The translations under genes were made by a program, and so were the position numbers. A stretch of DNA of 64,000 nucleotides, from assembly GCF_002289575.1 (NCBI RefSeq), contig NZ_NTGA01000026.1, forward strand, positions 1 through 64,000, in the 5' to 3' direction. Every line of letters begins with the position of its first letter. Within the stretch, counting starts at the first letter, position 1. Positions 49,101 to 57,645 of the stretch are shown here, one piece after another. Below the pieces are notes generated by a model. The model saw only the letters and a program-made list of their open reading frames with translations, was not told the DNA's origin and did not search any database. This stretch comes from Dietzia natronolimnaea. Lineage in GTDB: Bacteria > Actinomycetota > Actinomycetes > Mycobacteriales > Mycobacteriaceae.

Positions 49101-49499
49101 ATGTCCGTCTCGCGGATGTTCCGAGGACTCTCGTCCCGCCTGACCGCGCCGCTCGAGTCCCTCGACGCCGTGGACCTGGCCGGGCGGGTGCAGGGACTGT
49201 GCAGCTCGCCGGTCGAGAGTGCGCAGCGAGGTCAACTGGTGACCCTGGCCGGGCGGGTGCGCACGGTCCTGTCCGGCGGGGGAGAGCAGTTCCTGGGCGT
49301 GACCGCCGAGGTCTACGACGGCACGGGGGCTGTCGACGTGTGCTGGCTGGGGCGACGATCGATTCCCGGGATCGACACCGGCCGGTTCATCAAGGTGACC
49401 GGCCGCATCGGGGTCCGGTCCGGCCAGAAGATCATGTTCAATCCACGCTACGAGTTGCTCAGCGGACAACCGGGCGCGGGACGCGGAGGAGAAGTGTGA
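49101..49499 (+). CDS. OB-fold nucleic acid-binding domain protein
   Basis: A 132-aa small protein. LVTLAGRVRTVLSGGGEQFLGVTAEVYDGTGAVDVCWLGRRSIPGIDTGRFIKVTGRIGVRSGQKIMFNPRYEL is a RecG/aspartyl-tRNA-synthetase-type OB fold (tRNA_anti-like). Likely binds nucleic acid; the specific role is unknown. Matches the small OB protein after DUF3710 in mycobacteria (Rv2694c-like). The GTGA overlap with the next gene couples it to DUF3159. SD GAGAGGCAA precedes the ATG. Confidence 0.85.
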   Translation: MSVSRMFRGLSSRLTAPLESLDAVDLAGRVQGLCSSPVESAQRGQLVTLAGRVRTVLSGGGEQFLGVTAEVYDGTGAVDVCWLGRRSIPGIDTGRFIKVTGRIGVRSGQKIMFNPRYELLSGQPGAGRGGEV

Positions 49500-50221
49500 C
49501 CGAGTCTGAACGCGCGGGGGATCAGGCCTCCACAGAGAACACCGGGGACGCCCCCGCCGTGGACACGCCACCCAAGCGGAAGTCTGCCTTCGGTGACCCG
49601 GACGCCTCGCTGCTCGAGCAGATGGGCGGTGTCCGCGGGCTCGTCTACTCCTCGATCCCGATCCTGACCTTCGTCCCGGTCAACGGGTTCTGGGGGCTGA
49701 CGGTGGCGATCTGGGCCGCGCTCGGTGTGGCGGTCGCCATGCTGATGTGGTCCCTGCTCAGACGGGAGAACCCTCAGCCGGCGATCTCCGGGTTCATCGG
49801 TGTCGCGATCGGTGTGCTGATCGCCTGGCGGACAGGCGACGCGAAGGGGTACTTCCTCTACGGCATCATCACGCAGGCGGTGTACGGCGGGGCTTTCGCG
49901 CTGTCCGCGCTCGTGCGCTGGCCGCTCGTCGGCGTGATCTGGGGGTTGATCGACGGTAGAGGGATGGCGTGGCGTCGGAACCCGCCCGCGCGACGGTGGT
50001 ACGCCATCGCCACCTGGATCTGGGCCGGTCTCTTCGCGATCCGTGCCGTCCTGCAGTACGCGCTCTACCTGAACGACGAGGTCAACTGGCTCGGGGCCGC
50101 GCGGATCGCCATGGGGTGGCCGCTGGCGCTGGTGGCGTTCGCCGCGACGATCTGGGCTGTCCGACGGGCGATGGCCCACGAGAACGAGCCCGCTGCGGCC
50201 CGGGACGCCTCCGACGAGTGA
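49496..50221 (+). CDS. DUF3159 membrane protein
   Basis: A 241-aa integral membrane protein with about five helices. MGGVRGLVYSSIPILTFVPVN, AAISGFIGVAIGVLIAWRTGDAKGYFLYGI (residues around 95–125) and AIRAVLQYALYLNDEVNWLGAARIAMGWPL are DUF3159 features. Function unknown. GTG 49496 overlaps the OB-fold stop. A perfect 15-bp hairpin follows its stop, ending the operon. Confidence 0.88.
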   Translation: MTESERAGDQASTENTGDAPAVDTPPKRKSAFGDPDASLLEQMGGVRGLVYSSIPILTFVPVNGFWGLTVAIWAALGVAVAMLMWSLLRRENPQPAISGFIGVAIGVLIAWRTGDAKGYFLYGIITQAVYGGAFALSALVRWPLVGVIWGLIDGRGMAWRRNPPARRWYAIATWIWAGLFAIRAVLQYALYLNDEVNWLGAARIAMGWPLALVAFAATIWAVRRAMAHENEPAAARDASDE

Positions 50222-50263
50222 TCCCCGATCCACGGTGGCAGAGGGCTGCGGTCGTGGACACGA

Positions 50264-50297
50264 GAACTGCCCCCGACGGAATCGTCGGGGGCAGTTC
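50264..50297. terminator. Hairpin terminator after DUF3159
   Basis: A perfect 15-bp stem GAACTGCCCCCGACG / CGTCGGGGGCAGTTC around a GAAT loop, 42 bp after the DUF3159 stop and before the convergent membrane protein gene. It has no long U-run. Confidence 0.85.
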
Positions 50298-50346
50298 CCT
50301 GTGGGAGCGGGTCACCGGTCTCCCGCGAGTGCGTGTGAGGCTGCGA

Positions 50347-51174
50347 TCAGACCCCGCTGGTGGCCATGCGCGAGAAGTCGCTCGGACCGGTGATGGTGCG
50401 ATAGGCGTACACGGATGCCAGGGCGGCGACCGGGGCCGCGACCAGCAACCCGACGAGCAGGGCCAGGGCACCGGCGATGACGATGAGGATGTTGAGCAGG
50501 GCTAGGGCGAAGAGGTTGCCGGCATCGGACTTGATCGCGTTGACGCTGGACTTCATCGCGTCGATGGCGGTCATGTTGCGGTCCACGACGAAGTGGAGAG
50601 TCCAGTACAGGAAGAACGCGATCACGATCCCGGGGATGATCAGCAGGATGAACCCGATGGTCGTCGCGATGGCCACGAGGATCGCCGCGATGACGAACGC
50701 CCCGAAGTTGTGGAGTTTGAAGAAGTCGCCGATCTCCGGCTTGTGGCCGTCGACCTCAAGCAGGGCGCCCCGGATGAGGAAGGCCTGGAACACCAGGCTC
50801 ACCGCGATCGTGAGGATCGAGCCCACGAACGACACCGATGCAGACTGCGAGTTCTGGATCCAGCTCCCCACGCCGTTGGCGAGGAACATGATCAGCATGA
50901 TCAGGACCCACGGCAGGGGATTGTTCTTGAACATCTGCCAGCCCGCGCCGATGGCGTCGGTCGCGGACACCTTGCCGGACATCACCGGCCAATCCGCCGG
51001 GCCGGACTGGGGGTAGGCGTCCCCGTATCCGTGGCCCCCGAAGGACTGTTGACCGAAGCCCTGGGCGTCACCCTGGCCTCCGTATGGCTCCCCGCCCCAG
51101 CTCTGGGGGGTGGGGCCGGGGCCGTTCGGATCATTCGGGTACCCGCCTTGCGGCGGTGTGCCTCCGGTGGTCAT
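50347..51174 (-). CDS. Polytopic membrane protein with Gly/Pro/Gln-rich N-terminus
   Basis: A 275-aa protein. The first 60 residues are low-complexity (repeats like GGYPNDPNGPG and GQQSFGGHGYG), then a cytosolic anchor, and about five membrane helices (PWVLIMLIMFLANGVGSW, ILTIAVSLVFQAFLIRGALL, FVIAAILVAIATTIGFILLI and others). The WTLHFVVDRNMTAIDAMKSSV stretch resembles actinobacterial DUF975-like or glycerophosphodiester-phosphodiesterase-type membrane domains; function unknown. ATG 51174 has GGAG upstream. Confidence 0.75.
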   Translation of the reverse strand: MTTGGTPPQGGYPNDPNGPGPTPQSWGGEPYGGQGDAQGFGQQSFGGHGYGDAYPQSGPADWPVMSGKVSATDAIGAGWQMFKNNPLPWVLIMLIMFLANGVGSWIQNSQSASVSFVGSILTIAVSLVFQAFLIRGALLEVDGHKPEIGDFFKLHNFGAFVIAAILVAIATTIGFILLIIPGIVIAFFLYWTLHFVVDRNMTAIDAMKSSVNAIKSDAGNLFALALLNILIVIAGALALLVGLLVAAPVAALASVYAYRTITGPSDFSRMATSGV

Positions 51175-51305
51175 GGCATCTCCATCTCTCGTCGGTTCGG
51201 TGGCGCGGAACTGGTGTGAATGATATTTCCACTCCTCCGCGTCCGAACCTAGTCCCACCACGGCGTTTTTGGGAGAGGCACTTCAGGGAAAGGCAGGTCA
51301 CACAG

Positions 51306-51338
51306 CAGAGCCCCGTCGACGATGTCGACGGGGCTCTG
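51306..51338. terminator. Hairpin terminator after ahpD
   Basis: A perfect 15-bp stem CAGAGCCCCGTCGAC / GTCGACGGGGCTCTG around GAT, 24 bp past the ahpD stop. It ends the leftward ahpC–ahpD operon and protects the membrane protein promoter. Confidence 0.85.
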
Positions 51339-51361
51339 GCTCCGGTGCCCGGAACGGGGCG

Positions 51362-51886
51362 TCAGACGTTGGCGTGGATCTCCACAGCCTGAGCGACTCC
51401 GGCCACGGTGCCGGCGATCTTGACGGCCTCCCAGGCCTGCTCCTTGGTGATGCCCTCCTTGCGGATGACGTCATCGTGCGCGGCGGTGCAGTTCTCGCAG
51501 CCGTTGATGGTCGAGACGGCCATGGACCAGAGCTCGAAGTCGGCCTTCTCCACGCCCGGGTTGGCGATGATGTTCATCCGAAGGCCCATCCGGACCTGGG
51601 TGTAGTCGTCGCCCAGGAACTCCTTGGCGCGGTAGGCCACGTTGTTCATGGCCATGATGGACGCGGCACCCAGGGCGGCGTTGAACGCCTCCTCGGTCAG
51701 ATGCTCGCGCGCCTCATCGGCGATCTCGGACAACACAGTCTCCGACCGGGTCGCCGCGGCGGTGGCCAGGAAGGTGCCCCACAGCTGCTGAGGGGTCAGC
51801 TCGGTGGAACGCGCCAGTGACCCGAGGTTGAGCTTGAGATCCTTCGCGAACTCGGGGAGTCCGGACTTCAGGTTCTCGATGCTCAC
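51362..51886 (-). CDS. ahpD: Alkyl hydroperoxide reductase AhpD
   Basis: A 174-aa CMD-fold thiol reductase that recycles AhpC with lipoamide electrons in mycobacteria. The CxxC active site is Cys130/Cys133 in [13 protein letters not shown], exactly as in Mycobacterium AhpD, with the conserved His after it. GTG 51886 overlaps the ahpC stop (GTGA), so the two are made together. A strong terminator follows. No other start fits better; the upstream frame to 51955 is inside ahpC. Confidence 0.95.
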   Translation of the reverse strand: MSIENLKSGLPEFAKDLKLNLGSLARSTELTPQQLWGTFLATAAATRSETVLSEIADEAREHLTEEAFNAALGAASIMAMNNVAYRAKEFLGDDYTQVRMGLRMNIIANPGVEKADFELWSMAVSTINGCENCTAAHDDVIRKEGITKEQAWEAVKIAGTVAGVAQAVEIHANV

Positions 51887-52479
51887 TTGATCCCCTCCTG
51901 CAACATGTCCATCTTGTTGATGTTCTTCGTCGGGTCGTTCTTCTGCCAGTTGCACGCGCAGACCTCGGACGACTGGAGCGCGTCGAGCACCCGGAGGACC
52001 TCGTCTACGTTGCGGCCCACGGCGTCCGGCGTCACGGAGACGAACTGGATGACGTTGTCCGGGTCGACGATGAAGGTGGCGCGGTCGGCGACCCCGTCCG
52101 CGTTCTCCACACCGAGCTCACGGATCAGCTCGTGCTTGATGTCGGACAGGAGCGGGAACGGGACACCCTTGAGCTCGTCGTTGGTCGCACGCCAGTTGAA
52201 GTGGGCGAACTCGTTGTCGATCGAACCACCCAGAACCTGCGTGTCGCGGTCCTGGAAGTCCTCGTCGAGCTTGCCGAACGCCGCGATCTCGGTGGGGCAG
52301 ACGAAGGTGAAGTCCTTCGGGTAGAAGAAGATCACGCGCCACTTGCCGGCGTAGGACTGGTTGGTGATCGTCTCGAAGTAGTCCTCGGGCTGCTGGGCGT
52401 TGACCTGCTGGAGGTCGCCGCCCTTGAGCGCGGTCAGCGTGAAGTCGGGGAACTGGTCACCGATGGTGAGAATAGCCAT
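51883..52479 (-). CDS. ahpC: Peroxiredoxin AhpC
   Basis: A 198-aa 2-Cys peroxiredoxin that reduces hydrogen peroxide, organic peroxides and peroxynitrite. The peroxidatic Cys is Cys61 in DFTFVCPTE; the C-terminal [10 protein letters not shown] supplies the resolving cysteines (two close together, as in actinobacterial AhpC). Divergent from oxyR across a 154-bp gap, the usual arrangement in actinobacteria, so OxyR control is expected. SD AGGAG-like sequence is upstream of ATG 52479. Confidence 0.96.
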   Translation of the reverse strand: MAILTIGDQFPDFTLTALKGGDLQQVNAQQPEDYFETITNQSYAGKWRVIFFYPKDFTFVCPTEIAAFGKLDEDFQDRDTQVLGGSIDNEFAHFNWRATNDELKGVPFPLLSDIKHELIRELGVENADGVADRATFIVDPDNVIQFVSVTPDAVGRNVDEVLRVLDALQSSEVCACNWQKNDPTKNINKMDMLQEGIK

Positions 52480-52633
52480 GTGTCCTCCTGAAGTTGGCGG
52501 CCGTCATTCAACGGGCAGCAGAGACTATGCCCGACATCCGGTGAGAGGTGAAGCCTAATGAGGCAAAGATCACTCATAGGGGGGAGCAAATAATCATCGA
52601 CGGCGAGCTATCGATCGCTCTACACTGATCGAC
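52480..52633. promoter_or_regulatory. Divergent ahpC/oxyR control region
   Basis: The 154-bp gap holds the promoters of ahpC and oxyR. Three short related elements with the core ATCGA (CATCGAC, TATCGAT, TGATCGAC) cluster at about 52595–52634, near the oxyR start, and could be OxyR half-sites. TACACT at 52621–52626 ends 7 nt before the oxyR ATG. Confidence 0.5.
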
Positions 52634-53569
52634 ATGGTCAATCAGCGGTTCGTTCCGAGCGTGACCCAGCTCAGGGTGTTCCTCGCGGTCGCGGAACGCC
52701 TTCACTTCCGAAGTGCCGCTGAGGAGTTGGGGATGAGTCAACCCTCCCTCTCCCAGGCCCTCGCGACACTGGAGGAGGGGTTGCGGGTCCATCTGGTCGA
52801 ACGCAGCACCAGGACCGTGCTCGTCACACCGGTCGGGCACCAACTCCTCCCGTTCGCGCGGGCGGCGGTGGGTGCGATGGACGCCGTGGCAGACATCGCC
52901 GCGGGTAGCGGGGGTCCGATGTCCGGAGACGTCCGGATCGGTGTGATCCCCACGGCCGCCCCGTACCTGCTGCCGGGGCTCCTTCCCGCTCTCTCGGACC
53001 GCTTCCCGGATCTGCGGCCGCGGATCGTCGAGGACCAGACCGCGCGACTGCTCGAGCAGCTGCGGTCGGGTGCGCTCGACGTGGCGATCATGGCCCTGCC
53101 GACCGATGCGGCGGGCGCGGCAGGCATGCCGCTGTACGCCGAACCGTTCGCACTCCTCGTCCCGGCCGGCCACCCGCTCGACGGGCGTGACGACCTCTCC
53201 CTGGAGGCGCTCGTGGAACTGCCCCTCCTCATGCTCGACGAGGGTCACTGCCTGCGTGACCAGACGGTGGACCTGTGTCGGCGGGTGTCGGCTCCGATCC
53301 TGGGCCGTGGCGGGTCGCGCGCGGCGTCCCTGACCACCGCGGTGAGATGCGTCGCGGGGGGACTCGGGGTGATGATCGTCCCGGAGTCCGCCGTGGTGTC
53401 CGAGAGTCGCGACCCGGGACTAGGAGTGGCCCGGTTCCGCGAGCCCGCCCCCGGCCGGACGATGGGCCTGGTGCTTCGCACCGCGACCGCCGACGACGAC
53501 GCCTACACCGAACTCGGCAGCGTGATCACCGGGGTCGCCCAGCGGCTGTTCGGTGCTGTTCCCGCCTGA
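52634..53569 (+). CDS. oxyR: LysR-family peroxide sensor OxyR
   Basis: A 311-aa LysR-type regulator. The N-terminal HTH (RSAAEELGMSQPSLSQALATLEEGL) and effector domain are complete. The redox cysteine is in DEGHCLRDQTVDLC, with a second Cys eight residues on, as in OxyR. Divergent from ahpC–ahpD, its expected target. ATG 52634 has no SD and TACACT ends 7 nt upstream, suggesting a leaderless message. The 3' end overlaps the convergent gene by 44 bp. Confidence 0.93.
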   Translation: MVNQRFVPSVTQLRVFLAVAERLHFRSAAEELGMSQPSLSQALATLEEGLRVHLVERSTRTVLVTPVGHQLLPFARAAVGAMDAVADIAAGSGGPMSGDVRIGVIPTAAPYLLPGLLPALSDRFPDLRPRIVEDQTARLLEQLRSGALDVAIMALPTDAAGAAGMPLYAEPFALLVPAGHPLDGRDDLSLEALVELPLLMLDEGHCLRDQTVDLCRRVSAPILGRGGSRAASLTTAVRCVAGGLGVMIVPESAVVSESRDPGLGVARFREPAPGRTMGLVLRTATADDDAYTELGSVITGVAQRLFGAVPA

Positions 53570-54554
53570 CGGGTCGTCCGTCGCTGTCGACCGACAGGAC
53601 TGGTCTCGACGAGTCCAGTCTCGACGACTCCGGTGTCGAGGGCTTCAGTGTCGAGGGCTCCAGGCGCCGGACCGACTCCAGGAAGCGGGCTCGGAGCGCC
53701 TGTGTCCGCCCGATCCACGCGCGCTGGTGGGCGACGAACACCGCACGGCCCTCGGGCGACTCCACCGGGATCGGCTCCAGACCCCAGGCGGAGAGGTCGT
53801 AGGGGGAGGACCGCATATCGACCTCGCGGGCATCGAATGCGGCGCCCAGCGTGTCCCGCAGGAGCTCGCCGGGAGCACCGGCCTCCATGGCCGCGACGTG
53901 CGAGTAGAGATCCATGCCGGAGTGCAGACAGGCCGGTTGCTCATATCGGAACTGCCCCTCGCGTGTGAGCACGTGGTGGTTGAGGGGGACGGCCGGATCG
54001 GTGAAGAACCGAAAGGCGTCGAAGTGGGTGCATCGCAGCCGGGACTGCTCGACGACCTCGTCGATCCGCGCGTGCGACACCCGTAGAGGAACCCGGTGGT
54101 GCCGGAAGTCGTCGTCCCCACCGCGGTAGAGCATGGCCCATTCATGGAGGCCGAAACACCCCATGGCGCCCGGCCTCGAGGCGGTGGCCTCGACGATCGC
54201 GCGTGCCCGCGCGATCCGCGGGGCGCAGCGGGCCCGGACGGACTCGGGATCCACGATCAGACCGGCCCGACCGTGGAGCGAGGCCCGCTCGTAGTGGCGC
54301 CAGTGGACCCGCTCGGTCAGGTGGGCGTTCTCCAGGATGATGCCGGGGCCGGGGTGCCAGCGGCGGACGGTGGCGACGCTCGTCCGGTAGTAGGTGAAGA
54401 GGAAGTCCGCGACCGGGTGGGGCTCACCTCGTCGTCGTCGCTCGAGGTGATCTCCGGTCATCGAATCCACGGCCCCGGTGTGCCGGAGTTCCAGCGTGCG
54501 CCAGAGGGCCTCGGGAAGCAGAACGACATCGGGTGCGCGATGGCTCGTGGTCAC
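53526..54554 (-). CDS. Conserved protein often labelled 3-methyladenine DNA glycosylase
   Basis: A 342-aa protein. RRRRGEPHPVADFLFTYYRTSVATVRRWHPGPG, GCFGLHEWAMLYRG and HHRVPLRV are conserved in an actinobacterial family that databases commonly call 3-methyladenine glycosylase; I see no glycosylase motif to support that. The C-terminal 35 residues are Ser/Arg-rich low complexity (SSRLDSSRPVL) and run 44 bp into the 3' end of oxyR. GTG 54554 overlaps the DEAD-helicase stop (GTGA), so it is translated with that helicase. Confidence 0.75.
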   Translation of the reverse strand: MTTSHRAPDVVLLPEALWRTLELRHTGAVDSMTGDHLERRRRGEPHPVADFLFTYYRTSVATVRRWHPGPGIILENAHLTERVHWRHYERASLHGRAGLIVDPESVRARCAPRIARARAIVEATASRPGAMGCFGLHEWAMLYRGGDDDFRHHRVPLRVSHARIDEVVEQSRLRCTHFDAFRFFTDPAVPLNHHVLTREGQFRYEQPACLHSGMDLYSHVAAMEAGAPGELLRDTLGAAFDAREVDMRSSPYDLSAWGLEPIPVESPEGRAVFVAHQRAWIGRTQALRARFLESVRRLEPSTLKPSTPESSRLDSSRPVLSVDSDGRPVRREQHRTAAGRPR

Positions 54555-55909
54555 GTGCGTCGCTTCTTCTTGGGGCGGTGCACCCGGGACCGGGCCGGGC
54601 GTCGGGACCGCGCCGGTGGCGCGGGTTCCCGCCGACGGCGGGGTGGCGTGATCTCCGGTCCGAAGAGGTCGTCGAGCAGAGTGGCGGCGCGTGGTCGGGT
54701 GGGATCGACGACGTCGACGGTCATGCCCACCTCACGTGCGAGCGCACTGATCCGCGCGACCTCCGACGGTCTGACCACCGCGGCCACCACCCCGGCGGTG
54801 TCGTCCCCGCGCCCGGTACGGCCTGAGCGATGGACCAGATCCTCGACGGAATGCGGCGGGCCGACGTGGATGACGTGGCCGATCCCGTCGAGATCGAGTC
54901 CGCGCCCGGCGAGGTCGGTGCTCACCAGGACCCGGACCTTGCCCGAGGCGAGATCGGCGAAGGCGCCGGATCGTCTCGTCGGCGAGGCGGAACCCGCCAC
55001 TCCGGCCGCGGTGACGCCGGTAGCCGAGATCGAGGCGCGCAACTGCTCGACCGCGTCGCGGCGGGTGACGAAGAACAATGCCCGTCGGCACCGGGCCGCC
55101 AGGGCGACCGCATAGGAGTCGGGATCCGATGCGGAGACGACGATCAGTCGTCGGGGTGCTCCCGCCGCGGCGACGGGCGCCTGTGACGGGGAGGTGGGGG
55201 AGTGCCCCGGTGACTGGGCGGTGGGGGAGTCCACCCGGTGGATACACAGCCCCGGTCGCCGGCGTTGTAGGGCGTCCTCGACCCCGGGGTCCGCCGTGGC
55301 CGTTGTCGACAACAGGGTCGCGTCACCGCAGTCCGCCAGCAGGACCGCCGTCTGCTCGCCGAAGGACGGCCCCAGCAGGTGATCCGCCTCGTCCAGGGCG
55401 AGGACCCGGACATCCTCGGTGGACAGGTCACCCGTTCGGAGCAGATCGGTGAGGCGGCCCGGGGTTCCCACCGCGATGTCGACCGGCGCCACCAGGGTCC
55501 GGCGATCCTTGGACAGTGGCTGGCCTCCGACGAAGGTGGCCACGCGGAGGCCTGCACCCGCGCCGACCTCGGCGAGTACCTCGGCGTTCTGCACCGCCAG
55601 CTCGCGGGTCGGCGCGACCACGACGGCGCGCGGACGACGAGGCAGGCTCGGGGCCCCGGCCAGACGGTGCACCACGGCGATGGCGAACACCAGGGTCTTG
55701 CCGGAGCCGGTCGGAGCGACCGCGAGGAGATCTCGGCCGGCCACCGCGTCCTCGAGCGCGGCGGCCTGGATCGCGCTCGCGGCTCCGTCGACGACGGTGG
55801 AGACGGCGTGCCTGACCGGGACCGACACGCCGAGCTCGGCGAGGAGGCGGCCCAGATCGGTCTGAGCCGAGCCGGTCAGGCCCGCACCTCCGTACGATCG
55901 CCGCTCCAC
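54551..55909 (-). CDS. DEAD-box RNA helicase
   Basis: A 452-aa helicase. Motif I APTGSGKT, motif Ia PTRELA, motif Ib TPGRL, motif II LDEADHLL, motif III STTATAD (SAT degenerate), motif VI HRSGRTGRGDD are recognisable. A Pro/Ser-rich insertion (TAQSPGHSPTSPSQAP) separates the RecA domains, and a basic Arg/Lys/Pro-rich tail (PRRRREPAPPARSRRPARSR) ends it. The opening GTG 55909 overlaps the end of gnd by 34 bp and has weak SD support; a CTG after GGAGGTGCGGG at about 55879 is a possible later start. The Q motif is not obvious. Confidence 0.82.
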   Translation of the reverse strand: MERRSYGGAGLTGSAQTDLGRLLAELGVSVPVRHAVSTVVDGAASAIQAAALEDAVAGRDLLAVAPTGSGKTLVFAIAVVHRLAGAPSLPRRPRAVVVAPTRELAVQNAEVLAEVGAGAGLRVATFVGGQPLSKDRRTLVAPVDIAVGTPGRLTDLLRTGDLSTEDVRVLALDEADHLLGPSFGEQTAVLLADCGDATLLSTTATADPGVEDALQRRRPGLCIHRVDSPTAQSPGHSPTSPSQAPVAAAGAPRRLIVVSASDPDSYAVALAARCRRALFFVTRRDAVEQLRASISATGVTAAGVAGSASPTRRSGAFADLASGKVRVLVSTDLAGRGLDLDGIGHVIHVGPPHSVEDLVHRSGRTGRGDDTAGVVAAVVRPSEVARISALAREVGMTVDVVDPTRPRAATLLDDLFGPEITPPRRRREPAPPARSRRPARSRVHRPKKKRRT

Positions 55910-57348
55910 AGAGTGTGGAAGCTGCCCTCCCGGTCGGTCCGCAGGTAGGTGTGGGCTCCGAAGAAGTCGCGCTGACCCTGGATGAGTGCGGCGGGAAGTC
56001 GCTCGGTCCGGAGCCCGTCGTAGTAGGCCAGGGCGGCGGAGAATCCGGGAGCCGGGATCCCCGCGGTGACCGCAGTGGTGACGACGCGGCGCCAGCTGTC
56101 GACACAGTCGGCGAGGGCCTCGGCGAAGTACGGGGCCGCCAGCAGGGTGGGGAGGTCGGCGTTCTCGGCGTAGGCCTCACGGATGCGGTCGAGGAAGGTG
56201 GCGCGGATGATGCACCCCCCACGCCAGATCGTGGCCAGGTCGCCCCGCGCGACATCCCACCCGTACTCGGCGGTGGCGGCGGTGATCTGGTCGAACCCCT
56301 GGGCGTAGGCGATGACCTTGGACGCATACAGCGCTCGTCGGACGTCCTCGATGAACTCGGCGCCGGTCTCGCGCGGGGTCGACACGGCGCCGGAGGGCAG
56401 TGCCCGACCCGCCTCGCGCTGCGGAACCGAACTGGACAGGGCGCGCGCGAAGACCGCCTCCGCGATGCCGGTCACAGGGACTCCCAGGTCGAGAGCGGAC
56501 TTGACCGTCCAGCGGCCGGTCCCCTTCTGCCCCGCGCGGTCGACGATCACGTCGACCAACGGCGCCCCGGTCTCGGCGTCCACCTGGGCGAGCACCTCCG
56601 CGGTGATCTCGATGAGGTAGGAGTCGAGCTCGCCGGTGTTCCACTCGCGGAACACGTCGGCCATGGCCGCCGGCTCGATGCCGGCCACACCGCGGAGGAG
56701 GTGATATGCCTCCCCGATGAGCTGCATGTCCGAGTACTCGATCCCGTTGTGCACCATCTTGACGAAGTGGCCGGAGCCGTCTTCGCCGATGTGGGTGCAG
56801 CACGGGGTCCCGTCCACTTTCGCGGAGATGTCCTCCAGCATGGGCCCGACGACCTCGTAGCTCGAGGCCGGTCCCCCCGGCATGATCGAGGGGCCCTCGA
56901 GTGCGCCCTCCTCGCCGCCGGAGATCCCGGCGCCGATGAACCGGATCCCCCGGTCGGCCATCGCCTTCTCCCGGCGGATGGTGTCGGTGTAGAGGGAGTT
57001 GCCGCCGTCGATGATGATGTCACCCTCGTCGAACGCGTCGGCGAGGGCCTCGATCACCGCATCGGTGGGGGCGCCGGCCTGAACCATGACGAGCGCCCGG
57101 CGCGGGGACCGCAGCGCGGCGGCGAACTCCTGGATCGTCTCGGTGCGGACGAATGCCCCGTCTCCGCCGTGTTCGTCCAGCAGCGCGTCGGTCTTCCCGG
57201 CGGAGCGGTTGTGGACCGCGACCGTGTACCCGTGGCGGGCGAAGTTGCGGGCGATGTTCGAGCCCATCACGGCGAGTCCGGTGACTCCGATGTCGGCGGT
57301 GCCGTTGGTGTCTGAAGTCGGCTGCGCGTCCTCGCGCTCAGTACTCAT
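55876..57348 (-). CDS. gnd: 6-phosphogluconate dehydrogenase, decarboxylating
   Basis: A 490-aa NADP-dependent enzyme of the pentose phosphate pathway that converts 6-phosphogluconate to ribulose 5-phosphate. The nucleotide motif GVTGLAVMGSNIARNFARHGY (residues about 20–40), GAGISGGEEGALEGPSIMPGG, KMVHNGIEY (catalytic Lys) and the C-terminal NLLQGQRDFFGAHTYLRTD-type stretch are intact. Full length. TAGTCT ends 7 nt before ATG 57348 and no SD is close, so the transcript may be leaderless. The helicase gene overlaps its stop. Confidence 0.95.
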   Translation of the reverse strand: MSTEREDAQPTSDTNGTADIGVTGLAVMGSNIARNFARHGYTVAVHNRSAGKTDALLDEHGGDGAFVRTETIQEFAAALRSPRRALVMVQAGAPTDAVIEALADAFDEGDIIIDGGNSLYTDTIRREKAMADRGIRFIGAGISGGEEGALEGPSIMPGGPASSYEVVGPMLEDISAKVDGTPCCTHIGEDGSGHFVKMVHNGIEYSDMQLIGEAYHLLRGVAGIEPAAMADVFREWNTGELDSYLIEITAEVLAQVDAETGAPLVDVIVDRAGQKGTGRWTVKSALDLGVPVTGIAEAVFARALSSSVPQREAGRALPSGAVSTPRETGAEFIEDVRRALYASKVIAYAQGFDQITAATAEYGWDVARGDLATIWRGGCIIRATFLDRIREAYAENADLPTLLAAPYFAEALADCVDSWRRVVTTAVTAGIPAPGFSAALAYYDGLRTERLPAALIQGQRDFFGAHTYLRTDREGSFHTLWSGDRTEVRA

Positions 57349-57456
57349 GGGTCCCAGACTAGTCCACGGCCCGCCGAGCGATGGACCTGCGTCGATGGGA
57401 GATCGGGGCGTGTCAGGGGGTGCGCTGGACCCCGATTGCTTGCTGACATATCAGTG

Positions 57457-57471
57457 GTGCACTGAGTGCAC
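57457..57471. promoter_or_regulatory. Palindromic element upstream of unknown gene
   Basis: GTGCACTGAGTGCAC is a perfect 15-bp inverted repeat, flanked by ATCAG and CTGAT that extend it imperfectly (57450–57475). It lies 109 bp from the gnd start and 175 bp from ATG 57646. TACAGT at 57503–57508 could be a -10 for the rightward gene, which puts the palindrome in a repressor- or activator-like place. Confidence 0.45.
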
Positions 57472-57645
57472 TGATTCGCGGAGCCACCAAGAAAACCTTG
57501 GATACAGTAGGCGGCCTGTTGTATCACTTATTACCGGGCCTGAACACCGGTCTGCCCGCGGAACGGGGGGAAACGCGCCGCGGACTGGCACCGGTGGGTG
57601 GTTGGCCCTGAACGGGAAGTGATCATCGAGGGGGAAGCAGCAGAC

